Shown here in pieces: positions 59,986-64,000 of a stretch of 64,000 nucleotides of DNA (position 1 is its first letter; each line of letters opens with the position of its first letter). The stretch comes from CAZJHD01 sp964545855 (lineage in GTDB: Bacteria; Planctomycetota; UBA1135; JACQFD01), in NCBI GenBank assembly GCA_964545855.1, contig CAZJHD010000007.1:59299-123298 (forward strand). The letters run 5' to 3'. The notes under the pieces were generated by a model. That model was given only the letters and a program-made list of their open reading frames with translations, was not told the DNA's origin and ran no database searches. The position numbers and the translations under genes were made by a program.

Positions 59986-61160
59986 ACGCGCACGCGATCC
60001 TCGTCGAGCGAATGGCGAAGGACTTCCGCGTCCGGTGCGTGTCGCGGCACACGATGCCCGTCACGGGGACGCCTCCGAGCGATCGGTGGCTCCACGTCTT
60101 CGTCCCCGATCTCCACCTCGTCTCCCCGGCGATCCGCTCGCAGTACCGCTACGGCTTCGACTGGAGCGCCGAGTTCTCGACCCTCACGGACGCGCTCCTC
60201 GAAGTGCGCGCCGCCATGCGCGTGGAGAACGGACGGCTGCGCGTGACGCAGCTCGGAGACTTCGTCGACCTCTGGCGCGAGTCGGGGAACGACGTCGGCG
60301 GCCTGAACGGGATCCTCGCGGCGTTCCCCGACCTGGCGGAGCGCTTCCTGCGGGCGGGCCCCGACTCGATCGGCCCGTATCTGCTGCTCGGCAACCACGA
60401 CCTGGAGGTGCGCGGCCACCCGGCCTTCGATCGGGCGCGCATGGGTCACTACCTCGAGGGCTGGGACGGCCGGCTGCTCACGACGCACGGCGACGCCTTC
60501 GATCTCCTGGAGACCCTCGTCCCCGACAACCTCGCCGCGGCGGTGCTCCGGAGCATCTTCGGAAAGTCGGCGAATCCGCAGACCTATCCGCTCGGAACCC
60601 TTCGGCAGCTCCGCGACGACACGACGACGCCGGCGACCGACCGTGACCGCATCCAGGGCGAGGCGGCGCTCGCTCCGCCCGGTGACCTGGGCGCGGCGCT
60701 GCCGTCGGATCTGAACGTTCTGCGCGTGCTCGATCCGGCCCGACGACGCGAGGCGCACCGCCTCCTCCCGAATCTCGTGCGCTCCGTCGAGAAGCTGCGC
60801 GCGCCGCAGAACGGCCAGCCTCCCGACGCGCCCGATCTGCAGCTCGTCGTGATCGGCCACAGCCACCACGCGCGCATCGTCGTCGACCAGCCGGCGGGAC
60901 TCGTGCTCATGGACTGCGGCGCCTGGGTGGAATCGTTCCGCGCGCCGGACGCCGCGGATCCACAGCCGAACCGTCAGATCGGGGCCATCCACCAGAACGA
61001 CCTCCGCATCTACCAGCTCGACCCGAAGGCCGGCGCGCGCGACGACGGAGCCGGCCCCCGCGAGACGGCCGCGGCTCCGCGCGCCCGTTCCCGCGCCCGT
61101 CCCCGACGCGGCGCCGCGAGCCCTCGGCGACCTTCGCGTCGCGCGAAGCGGCCGAAGTAG
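59982..61160 (+). CDS. Metallophosphoesterase (calcineurin-like)
   Basis: This 392-residue protein has the dimetal-site motifs: FVPDLHLVSP (D-x-H), TQLGDFVDLWRESGNDV (GD-x-x-D), LLLGNHDLEVRGH (GNHD), LLTTHGDAFDLLE and VVIGHSHHARIVVD (GHxH). It should cleave phosphomono- or diesters; the substrate is not predictable. The last 45 residues are a basic Arg/Ala/Pro tail. The GTG start at 59982 overlaps the lipoprotein stop. Confidence 0.88.
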   Translation: MNAHAILVERMAKDFRVRCVSRHTMPVTGTPPSDRWLHVFVPDLHLVSPAIRSQYRYGFDWSAEFSTLTDALLEVRAAMRVENGRLRVTQLGDFVDLWRESGNDVGGLNGILAAFPDLAERFLRAGPDSIGPYLLLGNHDLEVRGHPAFDRARMGHYLEGWDGRLLTTHGDAFDLLETLVPDNLAAAVLRSIFGKSANPQTYPLGTLRQLRDDTTTPATDRDRIQGEAALAPPGDLGAALPSDLNVLRVLDPARRREAHRLLPNLVRSVEKLRAPQNGQPPDAPDLQLVVIGHSHHARIVVDQPAGLVLMDCGAWVESFRAPDAADPQPNRQIGAIHQNDLRIYQLDPKAGARDDGAGPRETAAAPRARSRARPRRGAASPRRPSRRAKRPK

Positions 61161-61655
61161 CGGTCTTCTCCGCTGCCTCCGGGGCGTGGCGATCGGCGGA
61201 CGCGCGGCACGCCCGGAGCCCCATTCGACCTCGACGGACGTCTCGTCGCCGCCGTCGGGGAGGTCGACGGATCGGAGACTGGCGCCGAATCATTCACATC
61301 CTCTCGGAACGCCACGGAGGGCGTGCCCGGCTCGTGCACTGATTCGATACCAGTCTCGACGAAGAGCACCTGCCCGTCGGCGAGCGGCTTCCCGGTGCGA
61401 TGGCTCACGCGGCCTCGCACCTCCTTCGATCGTTCCGCGGTGTCGATTCGAGCTCGTTCGGCGGCTGCAGGCCTCGCAGCGCAAGCGCTGCGTCCGCGAG
61501 TGCGGCGCAGAGAACGGTGGACGCGAGCCGCCGGCACAGCGCGAACACCGGGTCGAGGACACATGGCGCCGCGAGAAGACCGCCGCGCGCGCGTAGGATC
61601 GGGCGGTTGCGAGCGTCCCGTACGCCACGAGAATCGAATCCGGAGGACCGACCCC
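61161..61655. other. 495-bp intergenic region with a possible relic of a carboxypeptidase-regulatory-like gene on the minus strand
   Basis: The minus-strand frame from about 61440 down to 61270 encodes VRGRVSHRTGKPLADGQVLF and VETGIESVHEPGTPSVAF. This resembles one CarboxypepD_reg repeat (GxVxDxxTGxPLxGAxVxV). No start, signal or complete gene is visible around it, and the frame runs on as Arg/Pro-rich sequence. Nothing else is recognised before the selenoprotein start at 61656. Confidence 0.35.
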
Positions 61656-62344
61656 ATGAACCTCACGCCCCTCGTTCTCGCAATCCTCCCTCTCGGAGCG
61701 CTCGCCGCATCGCAGGACCCGAGCAACCGTCCCGAGGGACCGGCCCCCGGCAAGCCGGCGCCGCAGTTCGAGCTGAAGACGCCCGATGGGAAGAGGTCGG
61801 TCTCCCTGAAGGAGCTCACCAAGGAGCGTCCCGTGGCGCTCGTCTTCGGGAGCTGGACCTGACCGCCCTTCCGCGCTTCGGGCAAGCGCATCGAGGAGAT
61901 CTACCGCGCGTACCGCGACCGCGCGGACTTCCTGTTCGTCTACATCCGTGAGGCCCATCCGACGGACGGCCGCATGGTGAAGGCGAATCGCGGCGTCGCG
62001 GAGATCGAGGACCCGAAGACGCTCGAGGAGCGGGCGGGCGTCGCGAAGAAGTGCACGACGTCGCTCGAGCTCACGTTGCCGACGGTCGTCGACGGGATGG
62101 ACGACGCGGTGAACGAAGCCTACGGGGCCTGGCCCGAGCGGCTCTACGTGATCGACAAGGGGGGACCGTCCTCTACCGCGGCGAGCCGGGACCCCGGGGC
62201 TTCGAGCCGAAGTCGTTCGAGAAGGCCCTCGCGGCCTTGCCGAAGCCGGCGCCGAAGGCGGCTCCCGCGAGCCGGCCCGCGAGCGCGCCGGGAGAAACTC
62301 CCGCGTCGAAGCCGGCGGGGGAGGCGAAGAAGGGCCGCGTCTGA
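61656..62344 (+). CDS. Iodothyronine-deiodinase-like selenoprotein (in-frame TGA = Sec; one frameshift near the end)
   Basis: The protein is exported: signal LVLAILPLGALAASQ. A thioredoxin fold follows with the active site VFGSWTU, the TGA at 61860-61862 encoding Sec69, then PPFRASGKRIEEIYR. This matches the deiodinase GSxTUPPF site. Homology continues past the TGA with FLFVYIREAHPTDGRM (the conserved His), LPTVVDGMDDAVNEAYGAWP and ERLYVIDKGG. At a run of six G (62159-62164) the frame shifts by -1; continuing there gives TVLYRGEPGPRGFEPKSFEK and a Lys/Ala/Pro tail, 229 residues in all. The likely role is a reductive or peroxidatic redox enzyme. Annotation tools would truncate it at 61862. Confidence 0.88.
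61860..61889 (+). promoter_or_regulatory. SECIS-like hairpin behind the Sec codon
   Basis: GCGCTT (61873-61878) and AAGCGC (61884-61889) pair perfectly around the loop CGGGC. The loop begins 17 nt after the UGA and has G at its second position. Bacterial SECIS elements lie 16-37 nt after the UGA with a G in the first two loop positions, so geometry and loop fit. It lies in coding sequence, as bacterial SECIS elements do. Confidence 0.65.
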
Positions 62345-62417
62345 CGGAGCACGAGCGCCTTGGGTGCTCGATCGGGTGGCGCTCGCCGGTCTTGCTATCC
62401 TCCGCGGCTCCCGCGCC

Positions 62418-63893
62418 ATGACGCCTCCGCTCGCCACCTCCTCGACCGCGCCGCGCGTGCATCTGGTCACCTTCGGGTGCCAGATGAACAAGTACGACTC
62501 GGAGCTGCTCGCGGGGCGGCTCGCGTCGCGCGGCTGGGTCGAGACGCCGGTGCCCGACGACGCCGACGTGGTGGCGCTCAACACCTGCTCCGTCCGGAGT
62601 GGCGCCGAGGACCGCGTCTACGGACGGCTCGGCAACCTGAAGCGTCTCAAGCGCACACGCCCCGATCTCGTGATCGCCGTGCTCGGCTGCCAGGCGCAGC
62701 GCGAGGGGGCCGACCTCCTGCGGCGCGCGCCCCACGTCGACCTCGTGATCGGCACCCGCGAGTTCCCCCGGCTCGCGGAGCTCGTGGAGCGCGTGCGTCG
62801 CGGAGAGCGGCCGATCGTCGCCGTCGACGAGGAGCCCGAGGTGCGTGTCGAGCGCGTGGAGCGCTCCGAGCGCGGGCCATCGGCCTTCGTCGCCGTCATG
62901 CGCGGCTGCGACCTGCATTGCACCTTCTGCATCGTGCCGACGACGCGCGGCCGCGTCCGCTCGCGCACCGTCGAGGACCTCGTGGAGGAGGCGCGCTGGC
63001 TCGTCGCCGACGGCGTCCGCGAGCTGGTGCTCCTGGGCCAGACGGTGAACGCCTACGGCTACGACCTCGCGTCCCCCACGGAGGCGGAGGCGATGGGGTA
63101 CCGCCGCGCGCTCTCCGACGGCGGCTCGGAGGTTCCCGCCTACGTCGCGCCGTCGAGCGCCGATGGAGCGGGTCCTTCTGCCGTCCTCGCCCTCGCCGAG
63201 GAGGCGCCCGTCGTGCCGCGCCTCGCGCATCTCGTGCGCCGACTCGGCGTGATCCCCGGGCTCGATCGGATCCGCCTCGTCACGAACCACGTCGCCTACC
63301 TCGACGACGCTCTCATCGCCGCGCTCGCCGAGACGCCGGCCGCGATGCCGTTCCTCCCGGTGCCGGCGCAGCACGGAAGCGACCCGATCCTTCGCGCCAT
63401 GCGCCGCGGCTACACGACCGACCTCTACCGACGCCGCATCGAGCGGCTGCGCGCACGCGTGCCTGGCATCGAGCTCTCCTCCGACTGGATCGTCGGCTTC
63501 CCGAGCGAGACCGACGCCGACTTCGAGAGGAGCGTCGCCTTCCTGCGCGAGATCGGCTTCGCGCAGAGCTTCGTGTTCCGCTACTCGCCGCGGCCCGGCA
63601 CGGCGTCCTTCGACGGCGCCGAGCTACCCGAGGACGTCGTTGCCGCGCGCAACACCGAACTCCTGCGCGTCGCCGAGGAGGTGCAGGCCGCGCGCTGGAG
63701 CCGCCACGTCGGCGCAACGCGGCCGGTCCTCGTCCAGCAGACGAGCGACCGGGAGCCCGGCGTCGTCGGCGGCCGCACGCCGGAGAACCTGGAGGTGTTC
63801 TTCCCGGGCGGTGCGGACCTCGTCGGCGAGATCGTCGATGTGCACATCGACTCCGCCGGCGCCCACGTCGGGCGCGGCACGCTAGCGCGCTGA
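62418..63893 (+). CDS. miaB: tRNA-2-methylthio-N6-dimethylallyladenosine synthase
   Basis: MiaB is a radical SAM methylthiotransferase acting on A37 of tRNAs. The 491-residue protein has the N-terminal UPF0004 cluster Cys (FGCQMNKYDSE, NTCSVR, VLGCQAQ), the radical SAM CDLHCTFCIVP motif and a C-terminal TRAM domain (TRPVLVQQTSDREPG, LVGEIVDVHI). AQHGSDPILRAMRRGY and IELSSDWIVGFPSETD are typical of MiaB. Between the VLLGQTVNAYGYD strand and PRLAHLVRRL there is an insertion of about 45 residues (214-262), rich in Ala/Ser/Pro. The ATG at 62418 is used; the upstream open frame belongs to the selenoprotein region. Confidence 0.93.
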   Translation: MTPPLATSSTAPRVHLVTFGCQMNKYDSELLAGRLASRGWVETPVPDDADVVALNTCSVRSGAEDRVYGRLGNLKRLKRTRPDLVIAVLGCQAQREGADLLRRAPHVDLVIGTREFPRLAELVERVRRGERPIVAVDEEPEVRVERVERSERGPSAFVAVMRGCDLHCTFCIVPTTRGRVRSRTVEDLVEEARWLVADGVRELVLLGQTVNAYGYDLASPTEAEAMGYRRALSDGGSEVPAYVAPSSADGAGPSAVLALAEEAPVVPRLAHLVRRLGVIPGLDRIRLVTNHVAYLDDALIAALAETPAAMPFLPVPAQHGSDPILRAMRRGYTTDLYRRRIERLRARVPGIELSSDWIVGFPSETDADFERSVAFLREIGFAQSFVFRYSPRPGTASFDGAELPEDVVAARNTELLRVAEEVQAARWSRHVGATRPVLVQQTSDREPGVVGGRTPENLEVFFPGGADLVGEIVDVHIDSAGAHVGRGTLAR

Positions 63894-63957
63894 GCGGGTA
63901 CTGGCTCCGATTTCGTCACTGCACCGGGCCTGCGTTCGAGTCGTCAGTGCCTCGCGC

Positions 63958-64000
63958 TCACGCGCGCGCGAAGGGGATGGAGATCCTCCCGAGGTCGAGC
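63958..64000 (-). CDS. Possible 3' end of a minus-strand gene running off the window
   Basis: A minus-strand frame open from the window edge ends at a TGA (63960-63958) after LDLGRISIPFARA. The mix of hydrophobic and charged residues looks protein-like, but 14 codons are too few to identify or confirm a gene. Confidence 0.25.
   Translation of the reverse strand, partial: LDLGRISIPFARA

Overview
The window is about 64 kb of very GC-rich bacterial DNA. It is dense with genes, many of which overlap by four bases (ATGA or GTGA junctions). Several traits point to a Planctomycetota-like, aerobic or facultative environmental bacterium: an exosortase/PEP-CTERM-type glycosyltransferase, a large membrane-anchored carboxypeptidase-regulatory-like protein, sugar-phosphate enzymes of the kind found in bacterial microcompartment loci, a giant kinase-like sigma54 regulator, cytochrome oxidase assembly genes and a selenoprotein. 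This assignment is an inference from gene content. No rRNA, tRNA, CRISPR array, transposase or phage gene was recognised.

Layout. (1) 1-9173: respiratory complex I operon nuoD(partial)-H-I-J-K-L-M-N; nuoEFG do not lie between D and H. (2) 9163-18535: glycosyltransferase, S9 peptidase, secreted alpha/beta hydrolase, a fusion of a phosphoglycolate-phosphatase-like HAD domain to a truncated hemoglobin, a methyltransferase, a carboxypeptidase-regulatory-like protein, and a frameshifted relic of a B12-binding radical SAM gene. (3) 18074-24296: DinG-type helicase with a dead exonuclease domain, a palindromic dispersed repeat, Rieske protein, polysaccharide flippase, YjbQ. (4) 24319-32436: topA-DUF1643-POT transporter operon, leucine dehydrogenase, and a type II (archaeal/eukaryotic-type) methionine aminopeptidase coupled to a BtrH-like protein. 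(5) 32523-40266: cytochrome oxidase biogenesis island with two cupredoxin-like paralogues, ctaA, ctaB, ABC exporter, Sco and DUF420. (6) 40381-43849: VOC protein, rpiB-deoC pair with microcompartment-type N-terminal extensions, nnrE, queF. (7) 43969-53959: protein kinase, a 1749-residue pseudokinase/AAA/TPR/GAF/sigma54-activator/Fis protein, an 837-bp intergenic region with sigma54-promoter-like boxes, and a beta-propeller diheme cytochrome. (8) 54079-57250: kynA, benzoate/anthranilate-CoA ligase and creatininase-family hydrolase, a candidate tryptophan-to-anthraniloyl-CoA operon. (9) 57282-63893: GMC oxidoreductase, lipoprotein and metallophosphoesterase, an iodothyronine-deiodinase-like selenoprotein read through an in-frame TGA, and miaB.

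The most notable items are the deiodinase-like selenoprotein with a matching SECIS-like hairpin, the phosphatase-globin fusion, the pseudokinase-sigma54 regulator with candidate promoters just downstream, the type II methionine aminopeptidase, and the rpiB-deoC pair carrying encapsulation-peptide-like helices without shell genes in view.
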